In this document: positions 24,082 through 35,569 of the stretch, in pieces | How positions within the stretch are numbered: position 1 is the first letter of the stretch | Layout of the letters: each line of letters begins with the position of its first letter | Assembly (NCBI GenBank): GCA_024138015.1 | Contig: JAMXBB010000009.1 | Location: 13,332,445 to 13,396,444 of the forward strand | DNA length: 64,000 nucleotides | DNA from: Lumnitzera littorea | Lineage: Eukaryota; Streptophyta; Magnoliopsida; Myrtales; Combretaceae | Reading direction: 5' to 3' | Notes under the pieces: model-generated | Told to the model about the DNA's origin: nothing | Databases searched by the model: none | What the model saw: the letters and a program-made list of their open reading frames with translations, nothing else | Translations under genes and position numbers: made by a program

Positions 24082-24688
24082 GGACGGCAGTTACAAGCGA
24101 TAATGATAATGGTGGTCAATGGTAGTAGTAATAGCCATGGCGGCGGTGGCGATGGTGGCGGCGGCGACGGTTACAAACAATGATGATAGTGGTAGTCAAT
24201 GGTGATAGTAATAGCGATGGCGGGGACGACAACGGTGACAATGACAGCGACGGCGACGATAACGACAGCAGTGGCGATAATAATGGTGATAGTTGATGGT
24301 GGTAGTGTTAGCTAAGGTTGAGGTAGTGGCTTAGGGGAGGGGAGGGTTAAGGGTAGTTACGGCAGTGATGATGATAATAACAGTGGTTAGAGATGGTAGT
24401 GGTAGTGGTAGTGGTAGTAGCAGTAGTAGTGGCGACGACAATGGTAGTGATGACAGTAGTGTGATAGTAATGGTGGTGGCGGCGGCGACGATGATGGTTG
24501 GTAGTGATGGCAGTTAATGGTGACAATAGCGGTGATGGTAGGTGGTGATTACAGCGGCAACAACGGTGACGGTAATAGTGACAATGGTAATAGTAATGAT
24601 GGTCAATGATTGGTAGTAGTAATAATGGTCAATAGTGACGATAACAATAGCAATAGCAATGGTAATAATAATGATAATGGTCGTTGTT
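24082..24688. repeat. large imperfect triplet-repeat block (GRN-type)
   Basis: About 600 bp built almost wholly from triplets such as GGT, GGC, GAT, GAC, AGT and AAT in phase, G-rich on the plus strand and far richer in GC and CpG than its surroundings. Longer internal units are visible: 'aatgataatggtggtcaatggtagtagtaatagcc...' recurs in altered form about 90 bp later. Stops occur in the frames I followed, so it is not coding now. Confidence 0.85.
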
Positions 24689-25606
24689 AAATTAATATGA
24701 AGTTTATTTTTGGAAAAAATGTAATATTTTGTGAAAAATCCTGATTTTTTTGGTCAAGTTAAGGAATCCCTATTATTTGATTTCACATAATAAGAATTCC
24801 TAAGAAATTGCAATTCGAAAATAAAAAACCAAGTCAACTGTAATGAGAAATAAAGAAAGAATTGGATTCTGATTACCCTCAAATAAAAGAGTCATTATTA
24901 ACCGAAATCATAAATCCTACTAAATCTTAAGGGGATAAGAATCCGTGAGCAACGAAAATACCTGGGAAGTTTTCAATGTTTTTACCCAATTTCTTTGCCA
25001 AGCAATGGATTATCGGACTTCTAAACCAAAACTAGGATAAAAGATGAAGGAAAAAAGATGTTATTTTAAGCTTTTAACATTCATTTTTCCTTGGCACATA
25101 TGCATAATCATGCAACCAAGAATTGGATTTATATCCTATTTAAACCAACATTAGAATTGCTCATAAAAATCTACTGCAATTATATTTTCTATCGACTATT
25201 ATTTTTTTATTAATGAAACTTAATTTGTTCCTCAATGTAGAAAGAAAAAACAGAGAAAGAAAAAGAATCATTTATTAAGAAAAAACAAATAAATGAAACT
25301 TAAAAATAAATAAATAAATTATCTTAATGAATTAAATTCAATATCCACACCTATAACTCTAGCTTCATGATGTTGTTGTCTTTTTAAAATATAAATATAG
25401 TACTTATTTTATACATAATTTTAATAATTTATTTTTTCCAAGTTAAAGGAGAATTGTGACCTCTTCTGACTCACATCTAAATCCATCCCCTCATTTTCCT
25501 ATCAACTAATGTTGATAAAATCTCATAATTATCTTGAAAGCAAATTGTGTGAGTTGGAGTTTAGTCTAATGTTTATGAATGAGATTATAGTATTTGAAAG
25601 CAAATT
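24689..25606. other. intergenic DNA
   Basis: AT-rich and featureless apart from A-rich runs near 25240-25320. Confidence 0.5.
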
Positions 25607-26750
25607 AAAAAATCAAGGATAAATTACATTTAGAGTATCCGAATTATTACAGTTTTTCATTTTAGGTACCTATGTTATTTCTTTTAGGTACTTGCATTTT
25701 ATAAAATGGTGAAAACTAACATATGTTAGCTAACGTTACTTCTAAAAGTAGGAAACAAAGTTAGACCGAGTAAAGAAAAAAAGAATGATTAATTTTTACT
25801 CAAAACCCTAAATTTCAAGTGGAAGATTCCACAACAAACTAAAATAACACGATTCTAAAAATCAATAGCTTCAAGTATCTCTCTCTCTCTCTCTCTCTCC
25901 ATGCATGTGTTTTCTATCGTAATGTTAATGTGTTTTAATATGAATAGTAGTTTCACGTATTAGTTATGTGTATGCGTATGTAATGTTCATTATTTAAAGT
26001 CTGTAAAGCTAGGTTCTCATATTAAAAGGTCTATTACATAAGGATTCAACCATAGGTTGACTCTTTTTACAAGTAGAATCTAATAAAACAAATTGATAGG
26101 CTCTAAATTAGAATAGAACCAATTGATACACATTAAAAATATAGGAAAAGTAAATGAGAAAATTACATAAAACTAATAGAGGCCTATTATGCTTAGTTTT
26201 CATCAATATCTTCTCAGCTTAACATCATGCATTTGCCAACCTACCACATAATATCTATTGCCTAAACTCCATCATTCTTCAATTGAAATCGCATAGAATT
26301 ATTATGTTTCCCTAGACATCTCAGTTGCAAAAGGTAAAAACACAAATCATCTTTTGTTTTTCTTTTTCTCACATGACAAAGCAAGAAAGAGAGAGAGAGA
26401 GAGAGAGTCTTGGTGCCAATCTCACGAAAATCAATGGGAAAGAGAGGAGAAGACTCAGATACTTAGTGCTAATTTTTACCAAACCAAAGAAAAAATGAGG
26501 ACAAAAATTGTTGGATCTTTATTGTTTTTGTGATTAAGGATTTTAGATTTGGGTTAATGAATATTTTACTTTTCCATTGTCTTCTTGTTGTTTTAGAAGT
26601 AACGTCAAGTAAGTGTGATCATTATCATCGGTATTTCATCATGTTATAAAAATGAGTATCCTAAATGTAAAAAAAAAAATTACATGAGTACCAAAGTGAA
26701 AAGGCATGATAATACAGATATCATAAGCATAATTTACCAAAAAAAATCAA
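25607..26750. mobile_element. non-autonomous Mutator-like / foldback element with long inverted arms
   Basis: The sequence from 25617 (ggataaattacatttag...) and the reverse complement from 26738 (ggtaaattatgcttatg...) align over at least 130 bp, and more loosely to about 300 bp. Shared words are 'tttcattttaggtac'/'tttcactttggtact', 'acgttacttctaaaa' in both, and 'gaagattccacaacaa'/'aaagatccaacaa'. The inner ends carry a (TC)n tract (25878-25899) and its mirror (GA)n (26389-26407). The outer flanks share AAAAAATCAA (25607-25616 and 26741-26750), a plausible 10-bp target duplication, although A-rich. Long arms plus a 9-11 bp duplication fit Mutator-like elements. No transposase inside. Confidence 0.6.
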
Positions 26751-27082
26751 AGCTTTTATATATTTTTTTCCTACTAGATCAGCTGTAGCTCCTCCTTTCA
26801 CTAGGGTTTTCCATGTAAAATCTATCGTTGTTTCTCTGGAATTCGATTTTCAGTTATTTTCGTTCTCTGCCTTTAACATATGCATATCCAAAAATCTAGT
26901 GAGCAGCAAGCAGAAAGATATTAGCATATATTGCAACCCATAACTGTATAATAATTACACTGCAATATAGACTACATACCTTCAGATTTATGACCTTATG
27001 TTTAGAAAAAATGGTCATACCTAAGTATATTTTTCCCAAATATAACCATGTTCATTATCTATATCTTAAATCAAACTTGATA

Positions 27083-28021
27083 TCACACTTGCTTCTTTTT
27101 CTTCTGCAAATAGGAATGGTGTCTCTGGAAGCTCAAAACCGCCCAAACCAAGTGCCATAAACCAATCTCCGGCCAAAGCACTGCCGGAGAGTACAATGGG
27201 CAATAAGCCGATTGCCAGAGGAGGTAGTTGCTCAGCCGCGTCTCGCCCGAGGTTCGCACTAGAATATCGGGATCAGGAGCTACTGACATATACATATTCT
27301 TCTCAATATCAACCAATTTCACAGCCGGTTGATCGAATTTCTTCTCGTCGTGTTTATCCTTGTAGTAGCCTTCACAATCATGGTCTATGTGACCGTTTTT
27401 GAGCTTTTCCTTGGCTTCATCGTTCATTTCAACAATTTCCTTGTCATCATTGCCTTTGATTTCTAGGGTTTGTAGCTTCTCCCTGCAGGATTCCTCCACC
27501 GCGTGCACGATCTCGTCGCACGAGGTGTAGGCTACACAGATCAGGAGTACCGCCTTGTCGTTCTTCTCTGTCGCCTTCATCGCTTTCTCTGCTGCTGCCC
27601 TAACATCATCACTCAGTAGCCTCAGACTCCCTACGAAATGGAGGCGGATACCGTATTTGTTCACAATGCTGTCGTGCCGGAGCAGTTCATCAATCTTCTC
27701 CATCATCAGATCCATCAGGATCTGGACCTCATCAGGGCGCCTTTTGAAATTGTCGATGCTGAACGCGTACACCGACACATACTTGATCCCGAGCTCATAG
27801 CAGTAGATGAGCATCGACATCAGGGACGCGAAACCGGCCCTGTGACCATCCCCTGTCTCCAGGTTCTGCTTCTTCGCGAACCTTCGGTTCCCATCCATGA
27901 TGAACGAGATGTGGTTCGGGATCGGACCGACCGAGAGAACATTGAACATGCATTTCCTCAAGAAACCACCAAAATTTCCCAACGCCTGCCTTGAAGTAAA
28001 GTTGTTGAGTTCGTGTTCCAT
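27083..28021 (-). CDS. cis-prenyltransferase (dehydrodolichyl diphosphate synthase type)
   Basis: 312 aa, no intron in the CDS. It condenses isopentenyl diphosphate onto farnesyl diphosphate with cis geometry to make polyprenyl diphosphates for dolichol, most likely at the ER membrane with a regulatory partner subunit. Visible conserved regions: region I HISFIMDGNRRFAKK with catalytic Asp43; GHRAGFASLMSML; YVSVYAFSIDNFKRRPDEV; and near the C-terminus DPDILVRTSGETRLSNYLLW (250-269) with WPE. A charged Glu/Lys/Asp-rich insertion of about 55 residues precedes the last block. I start at 28021 (MEHELNN), not at the in-frame ATG at 28174: the extra 51 codons contain a polypyrimidine tract and CAG acceptor, so they are intron. 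No transit peptide is evident. Lysine-rich C-terminus (KKKKQ). Confidence 0.92.
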   Translation of the reverse strand: MEHELNNFTSRQALGNFGGFLRKCMFNVLSVGPIPNHISFIMDGNRRFAKKQNLETGDGHRAGFASLMSMLIYCYELGIKYVSVYAFSIDNFKRRPDEVQILMDLMMEKIDELLRHDSIVNKYGIRLHFVGSLRLLSDDVRAAAEKAMKATEKNDKAVLLICVAYTSCDEIVHAVEESCREKLQTLEIKGNDDKEIVEMNDEAKEKLKNGHIDHDCEGYYKDKHDEKKFDQPAVKLVDIEKNMYMSVAPDPDILVRTSGETRLSNYLLWQSAYCPLYSPAVLWPEIGLWHLVWAVLSFQRHHSYLQKKKKQV

Positions 28022-29112
28022 CGCCTCCGGTTCTTGATTCAAATGAATGCTAACCCAACCTGCCAGGAGAAAAAGAAAAAAAAAATTCGAAATCCATGAA
28101 TACATAGGTTTCAAATGAAGTAATAGGTAGCGTTCGAAATCTCGTAAGCATGAAATTTGATAGCTGCTTTCCAACTATATGAATATCCGGTTTGCGAAAT
28201 TTCTGTAGTTGCTTACTAAATCTAAGCTAGCCAGACTGAATATCCCAGAAAAGGATTCACTGAGTGCATCAAATCTCTATTGAAGCTCCTCGCATTCGAG
28301 AATCATAATTCGATTGCAATGGATTGAAACGAGAACTTTTGCAAAGATGAGGAGGGGATTTCTCTAAACTATATATGAAACTTCTTGAAAACCACTGTTC
28401 GAATTGAACGAAGTAAAATACACGGAAAGCTAAAATAAACCACTGTTTTTCAGAAGAAAAATCTAAGAAACAAGAAAGCTCGAAAAGAAATTCGAAGCTT
28501 CTTACACACTATGATCAATGAATGTATCGCAAGAAGAAATTTCCGCGAAACAGATGCATCCGAGTACGTAACAATGCTTAGTACTTCAGTATCTAAGCAT
28601 AATACAGACTTTACCTTTGTTTTCTGTTGTTCAAAATGAAAAGCCAATAACATGAGTATATGAAAAACTCATGTTAAGAAATCTAGCACAGATGGTAAGA
28701 AACACATGCTCCTACGTTGAAACTTTATTTATCTATACCGACAACCAGAAAATAAATGTGGCGTATTACTTCTACAGTTCTTCTGAAACGATGGAGATTG
28801 ATAAAATGCATGAACTACGAATCACGGCCAAACCAACGCTTGTGTCATTTATGTGGGGCATCCTAGATCACAGCTAATTGAGAAGGAAGAAAATCTAAGA
28901 GTAGAACAAGCGAGAACATTGTATTCCGATAAAAGGATTTCCGTTAATTTACAAAGTGAAAAAGAAAAAGTAAAGTAGTAAAAGCAAAACAGGGAATATG
29001 AAATTGTACCACTTTGAAAGAAAAGAGGAACCCCACGTCAGAAAGCACAGTGAGGAGCACTAGCAAGGACAAGAAGGCAGAAAACATATAGAACTAGACA
29101 ACTTTATATAGA
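28022..29112 (-). promoter_or_regulatory. 5' leader, leader intron and putative promoter of the cis-prenyltransferase gene
   Basis: On the minus strand a 3' splice site (polypyrimidine run, then CTCCTGGCAG ending at 28060) lies 38 nt before the ATG, so the leader is split. The donor is uncertain: CAAAG|GTAAAG near 28613 and GTG|GTACAA near 29010 are candidates. TCTATATAAAG (29112-29102) is a good TATA box on this strand about 1.1 kb upstream and would suit a leader exon near 29070-29010. Acceptor is well supported; promoter placement is an inference. Confidence 0.5.
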
Positions 29113-32100
29113 AGATATTCATTAAATTTTGTAAGAATATATTAAGTATTAAACCATTTTTTTTCTGATGATAAAAAATCCTACCTTGTTGTAAGCAATT
29201 ATGGCCACTGATAATTGAGATATTAATTATTTATTTAAAAAAATGATATAGGACATGCTAAATTGCCATTGGACGGCTGACCTGAGGTTCATAAATTTTG
29301 CAAATATATATTCTTAAAATTGAAGTTCAGTTATTTTCATGGATCTGAATCAATCAATGGTTATGTTATATGAAGTTTGCTTCACTTTTTTACATGAAAT
29401 ATTTTGATTATGTGAAGATTAAGTATATTGATGTAAACTTAATTTCTGACTCAAGTAATTGCCATTATTAACTATATATTGTCATTATTTAACTTGGGCG
29501 TTTTAACTAAGCATCAAATATCGCAACTCAAATTTTCAAATAGAAATAAGAAAATATTAAGGAGGGCTTGAGAAACTTCTTTTAACTTTGTGAAACATAA
29601 ACTTTTCATAGTTTGGTACACTTGCCCTATCGTATTATGTATTAAGTTGGTAAAATTTGCAGGCTCTTTCTCTTTTTCTTTTTTTTTTTCTTTTCTTTTT
29701 TTTTTTTGGGATAATTGCACATAACACCTCTATGATGGTAAATTTTTTAGACCAGACCATGAACCCAGGTGTTATGCCTAACGAAAGACTCACGACAAGA
29801 AAGTTCGTTGATTCTCCCCAAGGTCATCTTAGATAAAGCACTTCTGGCCTCGACCTCCCCGGTTCTCAAACAAAAGACTGAGCACCATGGTTGGGAACCA
29901 GACAAAATCCCAATTTCTTAAGGATAAAGAACCATATAGCGTTCCTAAAAGCCTTAAATAGGAAAAGATGAGCATAAGACTCCAAGACCACCTCTATGGC
30001 TAGACCCTTATTAGGAAGTCCTATCATCTTAGGACACCACACCCAAAACAACAAACCTCGAGCCTCCCTTGTCGGCCTTCCATATAAAATGTCTAACCTC
30101 TTTTTTATATAAAAACGATCTTTTAATCTCATAAATCAATTCCATTTATAGAGGTCAGAATATTCTTTCTACTTATTTTGAGTTTTATCGTTACTTATGA
30201 GCTAACTTAAATATTAAAGTAATCACATTAAAATAATCTTCAATACCCACTTAGTTATGTATTTCTTGTACAGGGTTCATCTAAGAAGATCACCAGCCCA
30301 TTAAACTACTCTACAATCCGAGCTCACCTAAAAACTTTACAGGCAAAGATCTAAAAATAACAACCTTAAAGAAAACTGATCGCATACGAATAAATTCACT
30401 AAACTCATTATGGTGCTCTCGACGTATTATGACTTCGGAAAAATATGTACATTTCACCCTAACTATTACTAAAACTCCTAAAACTATTGTTAAAGGTCTA
30501 AAGAATAGTAAATTGTGAACAATTTGAGGTTTTAACAACAACTTAAGGAGTATATATATCTTTCCAACTATTATAAAGAAGTAAAAGCACCTTTTGAAAT
30601 TTTATTATTCTATCTTTGTCAGACAAATAATATTATAGTATATTGTTGATGTATATAATAAGCAAAATATTTGCCGTACTTTATCAAAAGCAAGATGGAG
30701 TTAGATTAAGATGATATGATGAGGTGCATGAGCTCAATCTCAACTTCAAATTTTATAGTTGAAACTCGATTTGAAATTTTAAAAGTCAAACTCGATTAAA
30801 ATCTAAACAAATTTAAAATTATAAACTCGATTTCATTACAAAACAGCATTTAATAAACTCAAACTTAACCTAATTAAACTCGTTTCAAACTTAATTTATT
30901 TGAATTATTTTCTTCTAACTAAAACAACATCAATATCCAAGCTTGACTAACTTGTGATCTTGATACGGAGCCAATTAGACTGCCGATATGATGGAATTGA
31001 ACATTACAAAGCTTTAAGCCAACATGGGCAAACTCATTTACAAAGCTATGAAAAACCAGTTCCCATGTTATTGCTTTTCCATGGTAGGATAATCTGAGGC
31101 GTTGGCTTGAAGAGAAAATATTGCACACGGAAGTAAAGAATCTTGTAAAGCTGTGGCTAACGGTTTCTGTGTAATGCAATTTTGTAATACCCATCCATTT
31201 ACATAAGCCACCAGCGTCAGACTCAAATATCCAATCCAAATCTAAGGAAACCGAACGTTCTAGTTAACAAAGATTTTTGTAAAACAGTGTGCCATGTTCG
31301 TTATCACTTCCCACAACTTGTAAGCACGTGACACGTGCTCCATTTGGTTATTGATTTGAACGTCCATGCATACGAAATATGGTAGTGATTTATTCACCCG
31401 AAAAGGAAACCAAAAAAAAAAATAAATAAATAAATATGGTAAGGATTTAAGGGGAATGGCAACCCATGTGTATAGATAATTGCATATTATTGGATCTTAC
31501 CTCTCCTTATATTCTTAAATCCTTAAAAAGTCACAACTTAGTTAACCATTACTAATTCGTCACTAAAGATAATATGACAACATATAAATATATATATATA
31601 TATACTAACGGATAATATATTTGTATTACATATATATATATATAATATATAAATAGATAAAATTATATTATATAATCAAATATATTATAATATTAATAAA
31701 TGAGGAAGATAGAAAAATGAGGGATTGTGACAAGAGATATAAAGTATTAAGAATATTAGCAGAGAGATGAAGAGTGATGTGTGGTGTAATTAATAGTAGA
31801 AAGTAAAAAAGAGAAAGTAGGAGAAAGAGTAAAAAAGTGATAGAGAAATGAATAAGCATAGGAAAAAAGAAATGAATGGATAAATTTATTCATTTTTTGT
31901 AATTTTAATAGTTTATTTTGTTGTTAATTTTTTTATTAAATAATGTTAATTAGTGGTTAAATAGATAATTTTAAGGACGGTGGTCATTTAAGGTCCAAAA
32001 AGTTTTAATAATATAAATATATATATTTAAAAATTAAGAAAAAGTGAATAAGCATTTATATATGATGACTAACCAATATTTTTCAGGATATAATTACAAT

Positions 32101-33010
32101 TTGTCCCTTATGTCATGTTAGGGTTAATTACAACTTTATTATTTAGTTAAGTTGGGTAACTCCGCTATTACAATAAAGTCACTTAAAAATTACTAAGAGA
32201 ATTTTAAATCATACGGTACTATAGTGAATATTAACACTGGATGGTTCATTCTGTTTGAGGATAAGGAGATGGGATCGAGGGGTTTTTTTTTTGAGAAGTG
32301 TTGATTTTGAAGTTGAAATTGATTGACGAGAGTTGTTGATAAGATAACCGTGGGCAAGAAAGCAACTACGATGTTTAATCGATGGTTTGACAACTTTGTT
32401 TGAATAGGAAAAATAATTTTTCCTCTTGGCAAATTAAAATTAAATTAAGTCCAAAAAATAATATTCTAATTAAAGACAAGTGTAAAGTAGACAACTTTTT
32501 TTTTTTTTCTAAGAATCGCATTCGTTGTGTATATGTTATAATATCAATGCGTTAAAGGGAGAAAAATAGAAAGAAAAAAAAAATCCTTCATGATTTTAAT
32601 AATTATACATATCATATTTAGGCCAAAAAGATAGGAGTAACTAACATATTACTTCCATAAAAAGTAAATTCCTCAAATACTCTTTTAAATTGATAATTTT
32701 TTCAAGGAGTGGATATAGTAAAAACAAAATATATAATATGATAGGAAAAAAAAAAAAAAAGAAGGTCCAAGATGGTGTATATACGTTTTCAATTGAAAAA
32801 GGTAACATGTATTATCCATTGTTTGGAAAATTATGATGTAATAAATTTTTTTTATTTATTTTTAAAGTTTAAATAATTATCCCTCGATTATCTCGACTTG
32901 CAATTATTTCCATCAGTCAGAAACTCTACAGTTACTAGTATGGAGCCACGCCGGTCTAGTACAGCATACTGTGCTGGGACAACCATCTCCAGCATCAATG
33001 AACTATAAAA
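29113..33010. other. intergenic DNA
   Basis: Mostly AT-rich. An 88-codon minus-strand ORF (29866-30132; begins MRLKDRFYIKKRLDIL, contains GLLFWVWCPKMIGLPNKG) has normal composition and could be an old coding fragment, but I cannot name it. A 10-bp inverted repeat CATAACACCT/AGGTGTTATG lies at 29720-29729 and 29767-29776. 'aaactcgatt' recurs several times at 30760-30835. TA microsatellites occur near 31590-31645. Confidence 0.5.
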
Positions 33011-33011
33011 T

Positions 33012-33205
33012 AGTAGATTTCAGAGAATTGTTCTACTCAACACCCGTCAATACTTCACGATCACTAGACCTGACATCCGCTATGCCATCAATCAAGTTTG
33101 TTAGTTCATGCGCGTTTTCATCACCGTGCTTCTCCGGGCTGCATAAAAGCTTTTGAGAATTGCTTGCAATAGGGACATATATTTCTGCTTTTTCAATCAT
33201 CGATA
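33012..33205 (+). pseudogene. copia RT/RNase H fragment
   Basis: One frame reads RIVLLNTRQYFTITRPDIRY then AINQVC(stop)FM, matching the copia segment 'RSIVGALQYLTITRPDI.YAVNQVCQFMHAP'. A frame-shifted AVKRIL-like stretch follows. It is an isolated fragment of about 190 bp with no LTR nearby. Confidence 0.75.
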
Positions 33206-35569
33206 TTGTATGTATACGGTTTGATTTAACGATTATGCTATATTTAAAAAAAAAATAATATTATATTTATCTTTTACATACCTAACGTAGTATTCTTTTA
33301 TTATAATAAGCTTGTACGTTTGATTTACATAAATTATCTAATATTATTTGCTATGTTGCGTTAGCTTTGCCTGCGTTTCACGTAATTCAATTTTCTGTGC
33401 CAGTAGTATTACTACATGAATTTAACTATGGTATTTAGTGCTCGGCGTACTTGTATCTGATAGTAACCGTCAGTATTAAATGAGATCGTAGAAAAATGTC
33501 GTGAGCAATTATGACATGATAGAATAGACCGGAGGTCGATAAAATGAAAGAAGATTCGATAGGTATTTCATGCATTAGGATGATTTTAAATGGACCCTTA
33601 AAATCATTGGACGGAAGCAGGGAAACCCACCAGGCTCGCAGACCTATCTTCCATTCTATTCTTTAGAAATATGTCGAATTCTCAAACCATGGGTAAACAA
33701 CTAAAACCGGCTTTAAAGGAATGATAAATAGTAATGAATTTGAAACTTAAACGACGGTTTGAAAAAATGTAGACTTTCCAAGTATTATATAAAAACAAAA
33801 CATACTTTAAGATTTTAGGAATTCCCTCCCGTTCTAACCAAATGGTGTTTATTTATAATGGAAATATAAAAAAAAAAAAAAAAACAGAGCATTACGGTAG
33901 GCTTGGGGGCGGGGGGCTTTGGTGGAGGGTTGGGGGGAGTTTCTTGCGAGGGATTTTGCCTGCCAAGTAATATTCCAAAGCTAGAGAATATCAAGGTCTA
34001 GAAGATGTACTATTTCCCATACTCCCTCACCCGATGATAGGCTGTTTTCACCATACACTTCCCATTCCTTGACTAAAAATCAATTTACCATCCCCATGCC
34101 TGCCTACCCAGTTGGATCTCTTCGTATCATCGACCTCCTCTTCATTGCAATAAAGCTCCTCACAATTGCCAAATCCCAGAAACAACTATTTTCATGCAAT
34201 GAGTCGCTACCATGAGGAGCTGCGACGGTGGACGTCCAGCTTGCTATATTAGCTGAAACCAAGGCAGAGGTAACCATGGATCACTCCCAAACCTTAACTG
34301 CTATATATGCCATAAAGCACCCTGCTTTAACACAGCCACCTAAACAACATCAAGGAGATCTCAATCCCATAAACAAAATAGGACAAGTTTAAGATGTGAA
34401 AATCAAGGTTGGGTTCACATTTCTAATTCAAATATTCAATTCTTAACAATACAAACGGAAGCAAACCCTAGACTTGGAGGCTTACTATACAGTGCCTCAT
34501 ATCCACGGAAAAAGGAAAATATTTGTACAGCCCTGAAATACTAAAAATCTTCCACATTCCTAACTTTCCGTCTGACATATCAAAAAAATTTCATCCTCGC
34601 GAGTATATCCTCAAATCAGAAGCACTAAGGACACCTCTAATTAGCAAGTCGTAAGAAACAGATCAGAATAGTAATTTCTTATAGCTCCCTTGAGGTCTAT
34701 GAGTAGATATGAAAATATATATATATAAACATAAACAATAGCTATTTCTTTGACTCTATAAAAAAATTACTATTTCTGGTTTTGCAACAATCGCAATTCT
34801 GTAAAATAGTTATTTCACCATATATATATATATATATATATGAATGAATAGGTTTGCTATGACAAATATTTATCCTATTATACTCCTATTAAATCAACCA
34901 AGCATGCCACAAAAGAACACTCATAAATGATAAATTGCAAATCCAAGTGATGACTCTTCAATAGATATGAAATGAAAAGTGTACAAAAGGTAGCAGCAAG
35001 AAATTATACGGTTGCTCCAAAGAAGCTGGATCGTTTTCTCCATTATCCTCGAATGAGATCTCCGTCAGTCCCCCTTCATCTAACTCTGACAATCACAAAT
35101 AAGATACAGTAGACATTTACTTCCTAAAATTTTATACACCACCTTGACCCAAAGATACAAATAAAATACAAATCAAAAAATCAGCAAATATTCTTTTAAA
35201 GAAATAAAAAAAAATATACAAAACAATTAAAAGATAAGATACCAATGGATAATGGTCTATCTAAATTGAGCCTCTAGATCGGTAGGGCCCCAGTCAGAAA
35301 TGCTTTCTAATGTTGTTTCAAGATGGGTTTCAAGTCCAGAAGCTCATTGCCAGCAGTAAGAGCCATCCTCAACAAGCATGGTCTGCATTGAAGAGACGGG
35401 AAGTTTGCTGCCACTAAAACCAGCAAAAGCAACTCATTCGCTCCATTGTAAAGCTTCTATAAAGGCATACTTTTGAATGTGAAGTAAACTTTTCTGAAGC
35501 AGCCATCAGAAGGACGGGAGATCGCCCAATGTGATGAGTGATGACATCAAATGGGGCAGCAGAACCTCA
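33206..35569. other. intergenic DNA and 3' flank of the Rab escort gene
   Basis: No gene supported. It contains a G-rich quadruplex-like motif at 33905-33937 and a (TA)n tract near 34821-34841. The 3' UTR of the minus-strand Rab escort gene should begin below 35570; I could not place its end. Confidence 0.5.
33905..33937 (+). other. G-quadruplex-type motif
   Basis: Four G-runs of 5, 6, 3 and 6 bases with loops of 1, 10 and 2 nt in otherwise AT-rich DNA. Confidence 0.6.

Noticed and set aside
27196..27994. Plus-strand ORFs of 68-118 codons opposite the cis-prenyltransferase
   Set aside because: They are antisense shadows of a clearly conserved minus-strand coding region.
31668..31859. 63-codon hydrophobic minus-strand ORF
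   Set aside because: Arises from A/G-rich DNA on the plus strand; no start context or homology signs.
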